Shown: positions 35,677-44,216 of the stretch, in pieces
How positions within the stretch are numbered: position 1 is the first letter of the stretch
Layout: the number at the start of each line of letters is the position of its first letter
From: Flavobacteriaceae bacterium UBA3611
GTDB taxonomy: Bacteria; Bacteroidota; Bacteroidia; Flavobacteriales; Flavobacteriaceae
Assembly: GCA_002375495.1 (NCBI GenBank)
Contig: DFLU01000014.1
Location: 1-64,000, forward strand
Direction: 5' to 3'
Length of the DNA stretch: 64,000 nucleotides
Notes under the pieces: model-generated
What the model was told of the DNA's origin: nothing
Database searches by the model: none
The model's input: only the letters and a program-made list of their open reading frames with translations
Position numbers and translations under genes: made by a program

Positions 35677-36579
35677 CTATAAAGTTCGCGAATTTTTCAT
35701 TACTTTTTCTAGTGGAAGTACTAAATCTCTGATAATTTGTTCTCCGTAGGCATCGTCGATAAGTGCTACTAAAATATATTTTCTGTCGGGCCCCCAAACC
35801 AATACTGAATCTGAGTGATAGTTTTTCCAAGATCCTGATTTTCTAAAAAGACGTGCTTTTGGTGCTACGCGGTCTAGGGTGTTTACAAATTTATGGTGAA
35901 GCTCAGGGTTCTCCATAATATTCAACATTTGTTTTGAACGACGTTCGTTTACCAAATTTCCCATGGCTAATTGATAGTAAAAACTACAAACCTGTCTTGT
36001 GGTTGCGGCATGACTCAGCCCCTTTAAAGGGTCTGGATAACGTCTACCACCTGCGGCATAGCGTTTTCCTACCCATAATCCGCCGCCTACTTCTTCATCG
36101 TATAATTTGTGTTGAGGCATTCTAAGTACTTCTTCAATCTTTTCATACCCTACTCGATCTATCATGCGGGTAGTAGCCTGATTATTAGATTTGCTAATCA
36201 TCATACGCATATCCTGCTGCACTTTTTTAGAGTTCACCAACTCACCTTTGTCTATAGCATCCATCGCAGCTAATAGTACTGCAATTTTTGGTAGACTTGC
36301 AGCGTACATCATGTGGTCGTCATTTAGACCAGCATATTGGATATCGTTGATGTCTGAAAGATCAACAATACCAATAGACATCATTTTACGGTCTATTAAA
36401 CTTTTCCAGGATTTATTTTTAAAAATTTCCTGTTCCAATTCAGTTTGCAATTCGCTACAATACAGATCGCTTATTCCGTCTATTTCACCATTTGAAGCAA
36501 TGGGCAATGACTGTGCAACTAATTGGATTGAAAATAACAGTGCAATTAAAAAAGTGGGGATTCTAAAGGTATATCGCAT
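35677..36579 (-). CDS. Class A beta-lactamase-like exported serine hydrolase
   Basis: A 300-residue protein with signal peptide (ending QLVAQS) and motifs ASLPK (SxxK), SKSNNQAT (SxN) and RKSGSW (KSG). It looks like a compact class A enzyme, but the Glu of the omega loop is not evident, so hydrolysis of beta-lactams is not assured. It is 21 bases upstream of the carrier gene on the same strand. A TACATTTG promoter element lies upstream. Confidence 0.85.
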   Translation of the reverse strand: MRYTFRIPTFLIALLFSIQLVAQSLPIASNGEIDGISDLYCSELQTELEQEIFKNKSWKSLIDRKMMSIGIVDLSDINDIQYAGLNDDHMMYAASLPKIAVLLAAMDAIDKGELVNSKKVQQDMRMMISKSNNQATTRMIDRVGYEKIEEVLRMPQHKLYDEEVGGGLWVGKRYAAGGRRYPDPLKGLSHAATTRQVCSFYYQLAMGNLVNERRSKQMLNIMENPELHHKFVNTLDRVAPKARLFRKSGSWKNYHSDSVLVWGPDRKYILVALIDDAYGEQIIRDLVLPLEKVMKNSRTL

Positions 36580-36635
36580 GTACTTAAAATAGGGGTTTAA
36601 TGGTTTGATAACTAATAATCTATCACAAAAACGAG

Positions 36636-36643
36636 CAAATGTA
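36636..36643 (-). promoter_or_regulatory. -7 element TACATTTG of the serine-hydrolase/carrier operon
   Basis: Reads TACATTTG on the minus strand, a perfect TAnnTTTG, about 57 bases before the start at 36579. A TTTG further upstream is spaced too far for a standard -33. Confidence 0.45.
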
Positions 36644-37014
36644 TGTTAAAAGAAAATACACTGAACTTACCAAACGTTAATTTGTTCTGAATATTTTATA
36701 AACTTTTGTTATTAGGGTGTTTTAGAAAAGCCATTTCAGGTTTTCGACCTCTCTGAAGTGTCACAGAATGGGTGGTATCTGCCATTTAAAACATTTAGAC
36801 AGGTTGGAAGCAAGTGCGAAGAAAGTAAGTCGCTTACAAACACACACTTTGCGCAACGCCGTATTTCCCTCTCATTTATGTCATTCTCTCGCTATTGTTT
36901 GTCGATGACAAAGGAGGCAATTTGAAAACCTGGGGTTCACATCTTGCAGAACTCGATGTACCTTTTTTTGTTTTCAACTGCGCAAAAAATAAATTTCTCA
37001 CCGTAGTCGAAAAC
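36644..37014. other. Gene-free stretch with degenerate local repeats
   Basis: No convincing coding frame. The part around 36929-36963 (GGGGTTCACATC ... CAGAACTCGATG) is a diverged copy of 37112-37142 (GGGGTTCACCTC ... CAGAACTCGGTG), so the stretch up to the tRNA looks like a decayed local duplication. Confidence 0.5.
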
Positions 37015-37016
37015 AA

Positions 37017-37044
37017 AAAAGTCGATACTAATGTATCGACTTTT
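37017..37044 (-). terminator. Hairpin downstream of the tRNA-Arg remnant
   Basis: An 8 bp perfect stem GTCGATAC / GTATCGAC with four A on one side and four T on the other, so it can act as a terminator in either direction. It follows the tRNA 3' remnant as the 37164 hairpin follows the true tRNA. Confidence 0.6.
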
Positions 37045-37052
37045 CGAGTGTA

Positions 37053-37069
37053 GTGACCGCGGAGGGATT
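37053..37069 (-). repeat. Duplicated 3' end of tRNA-Arg
   Basis: GTGACCGCGGAGGGATT here is identical to 37227-37243, the 3' end of the tRNA-Arg gene including the discriminator base. Similarity ends abruptly after it, as at an attachment site of an integrated element or after decay of a second tRNA copy. Confidence 0.7.
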
Positions 37070-37163
37070 ACCTCACTTGCGTTCAGTGCTCCCTCAAAGC
37101 TCCGCTTTGAAACATGGGGTTCACCTCGCAGAACTCGGTGTTCCCTCAACGCTCCGCGTTGAA

Positions 37164-37221
37164 AATAAAATACCCAGAAAAATGCTTGAGCAAGCTCAGA
37201 CATTTTTCTGGGTATTTTATT
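37164..37221 (-). terminator. 21 bp perfect inverted repeat downstream of tRNA-Arg
   Basis: The arms 37164-37184 and 37201-37221 are perfect complements, including runs of A and T at the base and CCCAGA / TCTGGG inside, with a second small stem (CTTGAG / CTCAG) in the loop. It starts 7 bases from the tRNA 3' end and can serve as its terminator. Confidence 0.75.
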
Positions 37222-37227
37222 TATTCG

Positions 37228-37301
37228 TGACCGCGGAGGGATTCAAACCCCCAACCCTCAGAGCCGAAATCTGATGCGCTATTCAGTTGCGCCACGCGGC
37301 C
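37228..37301 (-). tRNA. tRNA-Arg (UCG anticodon)
   Basis: A 74-nt cloverleaf on the minus strand: acceptor GGCCGCG pairs with CGCGGTC, discriminator A; D arm GCGCAACTGAATAGCGC; anticodon stem TCAGA / TCTGA with loop TTTCGGC, anticodon TCG; variable loop and T arm GGGGGTTTGAATCCC. It should read CGA and other CGN arginine codons. CCA is not encoded. The 3' end is duplicated 175 bp downstream. Confidence 0.93.
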
Positions 37302-37307
37302 GTATAT

Positions 37308-37343
37308 CAGTAGTCAGTAGTCAGTAGTCAGTAGTCAGTAGTC
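37308..37343. repeat. 7-bp tandem repeat (CAGTAGT)n
   Basis: Five copies of the heptamer CAGTAGT in a row directly upstream of the tRNA-Arg gene. The copy number is likely to vary between strains by slippage. Confidence 0.85.
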
Positions 37344-37390
37344 AAAAAAATGCAACCTTTAACCTTTAACGAAATTAAAAAAAACGCTGT

Positions 37391-37840
37391 TTAGGCCAAT
37401 CGTTTCTTTACAATCGTACTAATGGTCTTTCCATCTGCCCTACCAGCAGCTTTTGCATTAACCATCCCCATCACCTTGCCCATATCTGCCATAGAACTAG
37501 CTCCTGTCTTGCTTATTGCCTCATCTACCATTGCAGCTACTTCTTCTTCACTCAACTGCTCTGGTAAAAATTGACCTATCACCTTGGCCTCTGCCAATTC
37601 TGGTGCTGCCAAATCATCTCTACCTTGCTCGGTATAAATTGCAGCACTGTCTTTGCGTTGTTTTACCAACTTTTGCAACAACTTCAACTCTGCTTCTTCA
37701 GACAGCTCCTCTTTCGCACCACTCTCAGTCTGTGCTAGTAAAATAGCCGATTTCACCGATCGTAATGCCTGTAGACTTTCTTGATCTTTCTCTTTCATCG
37801 CAACTTTCATTGCGCCCATTATTTTGGCAGCTAAACTCAT
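37391..37840 (-). CDS. yqeY: GatB/YqeY-domain protein
   Basis: A 149-residue protein of the YqeY family: MSLAAKIMGAMKVAMKEKDQESLQALRSVKSAIL at the start and the C-terminal GKVMGMVNAKAAGRADGKTISTIVKKRL. The fold is shared with the tail domain of GatB and binds RNA-like ligands; the role is unclear. ATG at 37840 fits the family start better than 37861. In related bacteria this gene follows ftsZ; here a BLUF gene on the other strand separates them. Confidence 0.92.
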   Translation of the reverse strand: MSLAAKIMGAMKVAMKEKDQESLQALRSVKSAILLAQTESGAKEELSEEAELKLLQKLVKQRKDSAAIYTEQGRDDLAAPELAEAKVIGQFLPEQLSEEEVAAMVDEAISKTGASSMADMGKVMGMVNAKAAGRADGKTISTIVKKRLA

Positions 37841-37997
37841 ATCAAAATTATTCAACGGCAAATATACTCAAATTGATTTGTATGTATTGTCCTTTTTTGA
37901 GACGATCCCTAGTTTTTTAAATGTTAAGATTTGTGCGTATAACAGCAAGCAAAAATTAGCCTTTTCTCTATTTTAGATGAATAAACAATCGAACACA

Positions 37998-38405
37998 ATG
38001 AACTATTACTCAATATGCTACGTTAGTAATGTGGCAAACGGCCTTTCGCAACAAGAAATTGACGCCGTTCTAAACCTTACAGAACAGAAAAATAACCAAG
38101 AGAATGTCACCGGGATTCTACTCCACAACCTCGGGCATTTTTTTCAAGTACTCGAAGGTGAAGAAGAACTGATTAAAAAATTATTCCATACCAAAATAAG
38201 TGTAGACCCTAGGCATTCTGAAATTACCACTATATTCGATAAGCATATAGTAGAACCGCTGTTTTCGGGCTACGACTCAAAATTCAATATTCTTAAAACT
38301 CCTGAAGACCTTCAGCGCATAAAAGCATACCTTATCAAGAAAACAGGAAAGACTTCAGACAAAGTTTTGCGTGTATTAAAACCTTTTCTACTCTATCAAG
38401 CTTAA
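37998..38405 (+). CDS. Stand-alone BLUF-domain blue-light sensor (second copy)
   Basis: A 135-residue BLUF-only protein paralogous to the one at 21123. Tyr8, Asn32 and Gln50 keep the 24 and 18 residue spacing of the flavin-contact triad; ENVTGILLHNLGHFFQVLEGEEE and VDPRHSE are shared. The start at 37998 matches the paralogue; an in-frame ATG at 37977 would add seven residues. It is placed between yqeY and ftsZ, convergent with ftsZ, and ends at a two-way terminator, so it is a separate unit inserted beside the division cluster. Confidence 0.92.
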   Translation: MNYYSICYVSNVANGLSQQEIDAVLNLTEQKNNQENVTGILLHNLGHFFQVLEGEEELIKKLFHTKISVDPRHSEITTIFDKHIVEPLFSGYDSKFNILKTPEDLQRIKAYLIKKTGKTSDKVLRVLKPFLLYQA

Positions 38406-38420
38406 TAAATTAGCCGTATA

Positions 38421-38457
38421 AAAAAACCGCTCGAATGTAGTTGCCGAGCGGTTTTTT
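38421..38457. terminator. Bidirectional terminator between BLUF and ftsZ
   Basis: A perfect 13 bp inverted repeat (AAAAAACCGCTCG / CGAGCGGTTTTTT) with an 11-base loop. It gives a T run in both directions and separates the convergent BLUF and ftsZ genes. Confidence 0.92.
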
Positions 38458-38474
38458 ATACTTTAGACTAACTA

Positions 38475-40550
38475 TTAGTCTACATTGTCATGCAAAAACG
38501 AATTATTACTGCGTAAATCAACATCCTCATCATCATCTGTACTCACCGACGTGCGCGATAAATTTGTGGCTGTATCAGAATCTTCTAATTCTATTCCCAT
38601 TCGCTTGTACGCGGGCTGCTTTTCTATATCTTCTATCTTCGAAGCACTGTTACGGAACTTATAATTAAACTCCTTCATCTTTTTCTTGCGCTCTTCCGTA
38701 CGTGAAGCCAACAATTTTGAAATCGGCGTATTTAACGGGTCTGCATCTTCTGGCGATACTTCTGGTTCCGTTTCTGTCTGCTCTACCGTTTTGGTTTCAA
38801 ATATCACCTCGTCTTCCGCTACTTCCTTTTTAGAGGGTTTTGCAGACAACAACTCGGCTTCCTTTTCTTCATAATCGTCTAAACTATATCGCTTCACCTC
38901 ACCTTTAGATACTTCAGTAATCGGAATGATTTCGGTTGGTTCATTTACCTCAATATCTTCAATTCGCGAGAGCAAAACTTCTTCTTCCTTTTGTTGCGCC
39001 TTTTGGGCATCTGGCTTCTTGGGTGTATTCGTATTTACCGGAAGATCAAACATAAGCATTTGCTCTTCGGCTTCAGGCTTAGCAATCGTTTCCGTTTCTT
39101 TCTTTTCTGAAATGGTAAATTTCTCTTCTTTTTCTTCTTCTACGGAAATTTCCTCGACCTCAACTTTTGGAGTCACTATTTCAAAACTGTTCACATCAAT
39201 TTCGTTGATCATCAATTGTTCGAACTCAGCCAAATGGTGTATGTCTACTATGGTAGATTCTACAGGAATATTTTTAATCAATTCAGACGTGGCAATATAT
39301 CCTTCAAACGGTAACACATCTTGCGGAACCATTTTTTCTTCTGTTGCTGCGGGCTTTTTAGGCTGTGGCTTAGCAACGGGCTCTTCTTCATCGAGAATTA
39401 ATGTATGCCGAATCACCTGCTTTTCGGCTGGTGGTGTCTCAGTTTTAGGTTTTGGCAACGCTACGGGCGTAGCACCTTTTTTTGCAGAAAGATCCTGCTC
39501 TGCTTTTTGCTCTTCTTCTAACGTATGGATAATTTTCTTCGTTTCGGTATTGGCAATATCGTCTTGCTGTTCAGCATTAAACCCAGTGGCAATCACAGTA
39601 ATGGCAATAGCACCTTCTAACGACTCGTCTTCCCCAATACCCATGATAATATTAGCACTGTATCCAGCTTGCGCCTGAATATGGTCACTGATTTCTCCAA
39701 TCTCATCGATGGTAATTTCTTCGTTCCCAGAAACTATCAGGAGCAATACATTCTTCGCGCCTTCAATTCTGTTATCGTTTAACAACGGAGAATCTAAGGC
39801 CTTGTTAATGGCCTCTTGGGCACGGTTGGCACCGCTTGCGCTAGCACTTCCCATAATGGCTGTTCCGCTGTTGGCCAATACCGTTTTGGCATCCCGAAGG
39901 TCAATGTTTTGTGTGTAGTGATGGGTAATTACCTCTGCGATACCTCGCGCTGCAGTGGCTAATACTTCATCTGCTTTAGAAAAACCTGCCTTAAAGCCCA
40001 AATTACCATATACCTCGCGTAATTTGTTATTGTTGATCACAATTAATGAATCACAATTTTGGCGTAGTTTTTCTACTCCAATTTGCGCCTGTTCGCCTCG
40101 CATTTTTCCTTCAAACTGAAACGGAATGGTCACAATACCCACCGTAAGCACATCCAATTCTTTGGCCATTTTTGCAATAATAGGTGCAGCACCTGTACCA
40201 GTACCACCTCCCATACCAGCCGTAATGAAAATCATTTTGGTGTTGGTAGAAAGCATGTTTTTAATTTCTTCCAAGCTCTCCATAGCAGATTGCTCCCCAA
40301 TGGCAGGGTTAGCGCCTGCACCGAGACCTTCGGTGAGCGAAACTCCCAACTGAATTTTAATAGGAACAGCACTGTTTTCTAAGGCTTGGGCATCTGTGTT
40401 ACAGATCACAAAATCTACCCCCTTGATTCCTTGGCTAAACATGTGATTGATGGCATTGCTACCACCCCCTCCAACGCCGATAACCTTTATCACGTTGCTT
40501 TGGTTCTTCGGCATATCGAATGCGATTGTTTCATCAAAGTTCTTACTCAT
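38475..40550 (-). CDS. ftsZ: Cell division protein FtsZ
   Basis: A tubulin-like GTPase that forms the Z ring. The GTP-binding signature is GGGTGTGAAP near residue 110, with IKVIGVGGGGSNAINHM at the start and the T7-loop NSGTAIMGSA region further on. The GTPase core ends near residue 325 and is followed by about 340 residues of acidic, low-complexity linker, twice the size of E. coli FtsZ's whole tail, as in other flavobacteria. QPAYKRMGIEL near the end resembles the C-terminal peptide that binds FtsA. It is last of the dcw cluster, 112 bases after ftsA. Confidence 0.97.
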   Translation of the reverse strand: MSKNFDETIAFDMPKNQSNVIKVIGVGGGGSNAINHMFSQGIKGVDFVICNTDAQALENSAVPIKIQLGVSLTEGLGAGANPAIGEQSAMESLEEIKNMLSTNTKMIFITAGMGGGTGTGAAPIIAKMAKELDVLTVGIVTIPFQFEGKMRGEQAQIGVEKLRQNCDSLIVINNNKLREVYGNLGFKAGFSKADEVLATAARGIAEVITHHYTQNIDLRDAKTVLANSGTAIMGSASASGANRAQEAINKALDSPLLNDNRIEGAKNVLLLIVSGNEEITIDEIGEISDHIQAQAGYSANIIMGIGEDESLEGAIAITVIATGFNAEQQDDIANTETKKIIHTLEEEQKAEQDLSAKKGATPVALPKPKTETPPAEKQVIRHTLILDEEEPVAKPQPKKPAATEEKMVPQDVLPFEGYIATSELIKNIPVESTIVDIHHLAEFEQLMINEIDVNSFEIVTPKVEVEEISVEEEKEEKFTISEKKETETIAKPEAEEQMLMFDLPVNTNTPKKPDAQKAQQKEEEVLLSRIEDIEVNEPTEIIPITEVSKGEVKRYSLDDYEEKEAELLSAKPSKKEVAEDEVIFETKTVEQTETEPEVSPEDADPLNTPISKLLASRTEERKKKMKEFNYKFRNSASKIEDIEKQPAYKRMGIELEDSDTATNLSRTSVSTDDDEDVDLRSNNSFLHDNVD

Positions 40551-40662
40551 ATTGTGTTGTTTTGCGAGGTTTAGTATCTAGTATTCTGTTTTCACAGAAT
40601 TATTTTTATAATTTATTTAATTTGTTTTCTACCTTGGAGCGATTTAAAAAATCATCCCCGGG

Positions 40663-42003
40663 CTATTCGGCATTGTCTAAGAATTCCTTAAACTTCTCTG
40701 CCCATTTATCAAAAAAGCGTTTGCGCTCCTTCGGGTGCTCTTCCACAGTCTGCTCCTCTTCTTCGGAAACCGTCTGTTGTGTAGTTTGCGATGTCTCTGT
40801 TTCTGTCTTCGTCACCTCCATAGCCTTTGGCACTGCTCTGTGCTTACTTTGTAAGCTATTCAGCACCAAGCCTACTGCGGTAGCGTACAACGGACTTGTA
40901 GTTTCGCTATCACTGTCTCCAGCCAAATGCTCATTCGGGTAACCAATTCTGGTATCCATTCCTGTAATATATTCAACCAACTGCTTTAAATGTTGCAACT
41001 GAGAACCACCGCCTGTGAGTACAATACCGGCAATCAGTTTTTTCTTTTGCTCTTCGTGGCCGTAATTTTTAATCTCCAAGTATACCTGTTCTACAATTTC
41101 AACCACTCGGGCATGAATTATTTTTGAAAGGTTCTTCAAGGTTATTTCCTTAGGCTCACGTCCGCGTAATCCCGGAATCGAGACAATCTCATTGTCTTTG
41201 TTTTCGCCTGGCCAAGCCGATCCGAATTTTATTTTCAGTAGTTCCGCTTGCTTCTCTATAATGCTGCAACCCTCCTTAATATCTTCCGTAATCACATTTC
41301 CGCCAAACGGAATAACCGCCGTATGCCTAATGATACCATCCTTAAAAATGGCCAAATCGGTAGTACCTCCACCAATATCGATCAATGCCACCCCAGCTTC
41401 TTTTTCTTCTTGACTTAAAACTGCATTTGCTGAAGCCAAGGGCTCTAGCGTTATTCCTGAAAGCTCTAATCCTGTACTTTTTACACATCTACCAATATTT
41501 CGGATAGAAGAAACCTGCCCGACTACTACGTGAAAATTGGCCTCCAAACGGCCTCCGTACATACCAATGGGTTCTTTTATCTCTGCTTGCCCGTCTACCT
41601 TAAAATCTTGCGGCAACACATGAATGATTTCTTCTCCTGGCAACATCACCAGTTTGTGTACTTGGTTGCATAGCCTATCGATATCCTCTTCATCAATAAC
41701 TTCGTCGCTATTGCCACGAGTAATATAATCGCTGTGTTGTAAGCTTCTGATGTGCTGCCCAGCAATTCCTACCACAACATCTTCAATTTTAAAACCTGAA
41801 GACGACTCTGCGTCTTGCACTGCTTGTTGAATAGATTGAATGGTCTGAGTGATATTGTTCACGACACCACGGTGTACGCCCAAGCTCTTGGATTTTCCAA
41901 TGCCCAAAATCTCCATTTTTCCATACTCATTGTTCCTACCAATCATAGCAACAATCTTGGTGGTACCAATATCTAATCCTACCGCTATGTTCTCATTTTC
42001 CAT
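40663..42003 (-). CDS. ftsA: Cell division protein FtsA
   Basis: An actin-like ATPase that tethers FtsZ to the membrane. Family motifs are VGLDIGTTKIVAMIG (phosphate 1), DVVVGIAGQHIRSLQ, GVALIDIGGGTTDLAIFKDG (phosphate 2) and GIVLTGGGSQLQHL (adenosine). A variable acidic linker and a final amphipathic helix FDKWAEKFKEFLDNA complete the protein (446 residues). It lies 1 base after ftsQ. Confidence 0.97.
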   Translation of the reverse strand: MENENIAVGLDIGTTKIVAMIGRNNEYGKMEILGIGKSKSLGVHRGVVNNITQTIQSIQQAVQDAESSSGFKIEDVVVGIAGQHIRSLQHSDYITRGNSDEVIDEEDIDRLCNQVHKLVMLPGEEIIHVLPQDFKVDGQAEIKEPIGMYGGRLEANFHVVVGQVSSIRNIGRCVKSTGLELSGITLEPLASANAVLSQEEKEAGVALIDIGGGTTDLAIFKDGIIRHTAVIPFGGNVITEDIKEGCSIIEKQAELLKIKFGSAWPGENKDNEIVSIPGLRGREPKEITLKNLSKIIHARVVEIVEQVYLEIKNYGHEEQKKKLIAGIVLTGGGSQLQHLKQLVEYITGMDTRIGYPNEHLAGDSDSETTSPLYATAVGLVLNSLQSKHRAVPKAMEVTKTETETSQTTQQTVSEEEEQTVEEHPKERKRFFDKWAEKFKEFLDNAE

Positions 42004-42004
42004 T

Positions 42005-42724
42005 CTATTCTAGTTTTGTGGCTACCACCTGATTCCCAAATTGCAAATCGATTGTCTGGTAGCTATTCAATGTGTTGTCCTTTTTTGTTTTCTGATAAAA
42101 CGCTTTAAAATTCTGAAACTTCCTATCTATCTCTTTGGGTGTTCCAAAGACCACTTCAAAATGATGTTTTCGCAACTTCAAAGTGGTGCTCCCCTTTTTT
42201 GAAACATGCACTCCTATTACGCTGTTCTTCATAAATTCATCGGCCTGTATCTTTAATAATAACGGCGTTATTTCAGTAAAATTGGTATTCGAATGCCCAG
42301 TAATTAATGGTACTCTTGCAGCGTACACCGTTGACAAAGGCATTTTTTTACCGTCTTCATCAAGGTAATAATGGGTCTCGGCGGCCACCCTACCTATCGG
42401 GTTCCGCTGTTCTATTTTTGCACCCAAAACGCCGTCAACCGTTACATACACTTGCGCGTCACGAATCATCGCATTTGCCAACAAGCGGGACTCCATCTCT
42501 TTCAAAACTAAAGTTTCTTTACCCACACCCGTAACGCTGTCGTGATTTTGTATTAACAATTTATTAACCGTATACATTGTGATGAACGGATCGTTCTCAT
42601 CTAAAAATTCGATGGCGACTTTACTTAATTTCCGATTGTTATTTCGTTGGTGTGTAAAACTGAATAAAAACACCACCAAAGCTGTCAACAACAAAAACTT
42701 TATGACGGTAACCATTCTTTTCAT
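42005..42724 (-). CDS. ftsQ: Cell division protein FtsQ
   Basis: A 239-residue bitopic protein: one membrane helix (FLLLTALVVFLFSF) and a periplasmic POTRA-like and beta domain with SRLLANAMIRDAQVYVTVDGVLGAKIEQRNPIGRV and ETHYYLDEDGKKMPLS, the usual FtsQ/DivIB sequence. It links FtsB/FtsL to the septum. The ATG overlaps the murC stop by 4 bases, so translation is coupled. Confidence 0.93.
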   Translation of the reverse strand: MKRMVTVIKFLLLTALVVFLFSFTHQRNNNRKLSKVAIEFLDENDPFITMYTVNKLLIQNHDSVTGVGKETLVLKEMESRLLANAMIRDAQVYVTVDGVLGAKIEQRNPIGRVAAETHYYLDEDGKKMPLSTVYAARVPLITGHSNTNFTEITPLLLKIQADEFMKNSVIGVHVSKKGSTTLKLRKHHFEVVFGTPKEIDRKFQNFKAFYQKTKKDNTLNSYQTIDLQFGNQVVATKLE

Positions 42725-44100
42725 AATTGCAATGCGTTGGTTATCTGTTTTACTTCTGCACCTATGTCTCCTGCTCCCACCAAAAGTTTGACACGACAGT
42801 TTGATTTCTTCAGGGCCGAAATGATTTCGGATTTTGCTATCAATTTTGCAGCTCCACTAAGGTTTCGACTGCGCTCAACCAGACATTCGTTTATCATGTC
42901 CAGCAACCATCCTGAAGAAATCCCCTCTATTGGTTCTTCCCGGGCCGGGTAGATGTCTAACAATAATATTTCATCAAAACGCGCTAAACTTTCAGCAAAA
43001 CCCTGAGCAAAGTCCCTTGTCCTGCTAAAAAGGTGTGGCTGAAAAACAATCACCTTCCGATCTGCCGGATACATTTCTGATACGGCTTGAAACAGCGCGT
43101 CAATCTCAGTGGGATGGTGCGCATAGTCGTCTATCAACACCAAATCATCGTGGCGAATTCGATACGAAAAACGCCTGTCTACACCTTTAAAACTGGCTAA
43201 AGCCCTAGGCAAACAATCGGTTGGGGAACCTGCTAAAATTGCCATCCCCAGGGCTGTAATTGCATTATGTAGGTTATGGTGGCCAGGTAAATAAAATTGT
43301 AAGTCTTTTAATAACTCCTGTGGTGTTTTTAGGTCGAATATGTACGCTCCATTTTCAATCCGTACATTTTGGGCTTCGTATGCTGCGCTTTCTTCTATTG
43401 CTACAGTTTCGCCTTCGATTAGAAGTCCTTTCTTGACCAACAAGTTTTTTGGTTTCTCAACCAAGTTGGCGAACGCTTTAAAACTTTCTTCAATCGCATG
43501 GGCATCACCATAAATATCAAGATGGTCGGCGTCCATCGAGGTAACACAAGCAATATCTGGGCTTAAGGTGAGGAAGGAACGATCAAATTCGTCTGCCTCC
43601 ACAACGGTAATTTCGGTTCCTTTGCTAATAAAATTAGAATTATAATTTTCTGCTATTCCGCCTAAAAAAGCAGTGACCGGCATCTCACAGGAAGCCAACA
43701 AATGACCTAAAATGGCCGAGGTTGTTGTTTTACCATGCGTGCCGGCAACCGCTAAACATAAAGTGTGCTTTGTAACGTCGCCCAATAGCTGCGAACGCTT
43801 AACGACCTTATAATTTTTTGAGTTAAACCATTGCAGTAAGTTGCTATTCTTGGGAACTGCGGGTGTATACACCACCAAGGTTTTTTCGGGATACCGTATG
43901 TGCTCTGGGATTTCAGAAGCCGCATCTGTATAGGTGATTTTGATACCTTCAGAAGTCAATACCTCGGTGAGCAAAGTTTTGGTCTTGTCGTAGCCATACA
44001 CATCGAGTCCCTTCAATTTAGCAAAACGGGCAAGCGCACTCATCCCGATACCGCCAATGCCGATAAAGTAAATATTCTGTATGTTGTGTAATAGACTCAT
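42721..44100 (-). CDS. murC: UDP-N-acetylmuramate-L-alanine ligase
   Basis: The first amino-acid ligase of peptidoglycan synthesis: adds L-Ala to UDP-MurNAc with ATP. Motifs: NIYFIGIGGIGMSALARFA, ATP loop VAGTHGKTTTSAIL, EADEFDRSF and DDYAHHPTEI. The ATG at 44100 suits the family; the open frame to 44157 is not needed. Near residue 407 the protein contains LVERSRNLS, which is encoded by a common flavobacterial intergenic repeat (42861-42882), inserted in frame in a loop between IYPAREEPIEGIS and the C-terminal NCRVKLLVGAGDIG. Confidence 0.96.
   Translation of the reverse strand: MSLLHNIQNIYFIGIGGIGMSALARFAKLKGLDVYGYDKTKTLLTEVLTSEGIKITYTDAASEIPEHIRYPEKTLVVYTPAVPKNSNLLQWFNSKNYKVVKRSQLLGDVTKHTLCLAVAGTHGKTTTSAILGHLLASCEMPVTAFLGGIAENYNSNFISKGTEITVVEADEFDRSFLTLSPDIACVTSMDADHLDIYGDAHAIEESFKAFANLVEKPKNLLVKKGLLIEGETVAIEESAAYEAQNVRIENGAYIFDLKTPQELLKDLQFYLPGHHNLHNAITALGMAILAGSPTDCLPRALASFKGVDRRFSYRIRHDDLVLIDDYAHHPTEIDALFQAVSEMYPADRKVIVFQPHLFSRTRDFAQGFAESLARFDEILLLDIYPAREEPIEGISSGWLLDMINECLVERSRNLSGAAKLIAKSEIISALKKSNCRVKLLVGAGDIGAEVKQITNALQL
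42861..42882 (-). repeat. Flavobacterial repeat inside murC
   Basis: On the minus strand it reads TGGTTGAGCGCAGTCGAAAC, a palindrome-bearing element often seen between genes in this group. Here it is in frame in murC and encodes VERSRN. It lies in a surface loop of the C-terminal domain, where extra residues may be tolerated. Confidence 0.7.
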
Positions 44101-44163
44101 ATAATGCCCGTGCAGGCGTTTAACTTTTATTTTAAATTCACTTTCGGCCCTTCTCACCTTTAA

Positions 44164-44216
44164 CTCCCCTCAAGGGAAGAATTTCAACCACTCCCTTTCG
44201 TGGTGGTTAGGTGGGG
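44164..44216. repeat. Palindromic intergenic repeat between murG and murC
   Basis: Contains CCCCTCAAGGG and AACCAC / GTGGTT arms around a C/T-rich loop. It overlaps the end of murG, so the final residues NPT and the stop of MurG come from the repeat. Confidence 0.6.

Noticed and set aside
36937..37274. Short open frames around the tRNA-Arg duplication
   Set aside because: They consist of local repeats, hairpins and tRNA sequence, with no protein-like conservation.
37308..37343. Possible CRISPR array
   Set aside because: The 7 bp units are contiguous with no spacers and only five copies, so it is a simple tandem repeat. No cas genes are present.
38926..39678. 250-codon plus-strand frame antisense to ftsZ
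   Set aside because: It mirrors the low-complexity Glu/Lys-rich linker of FtsZ, which gives Ser/Phe-rich open frames on the other strand.
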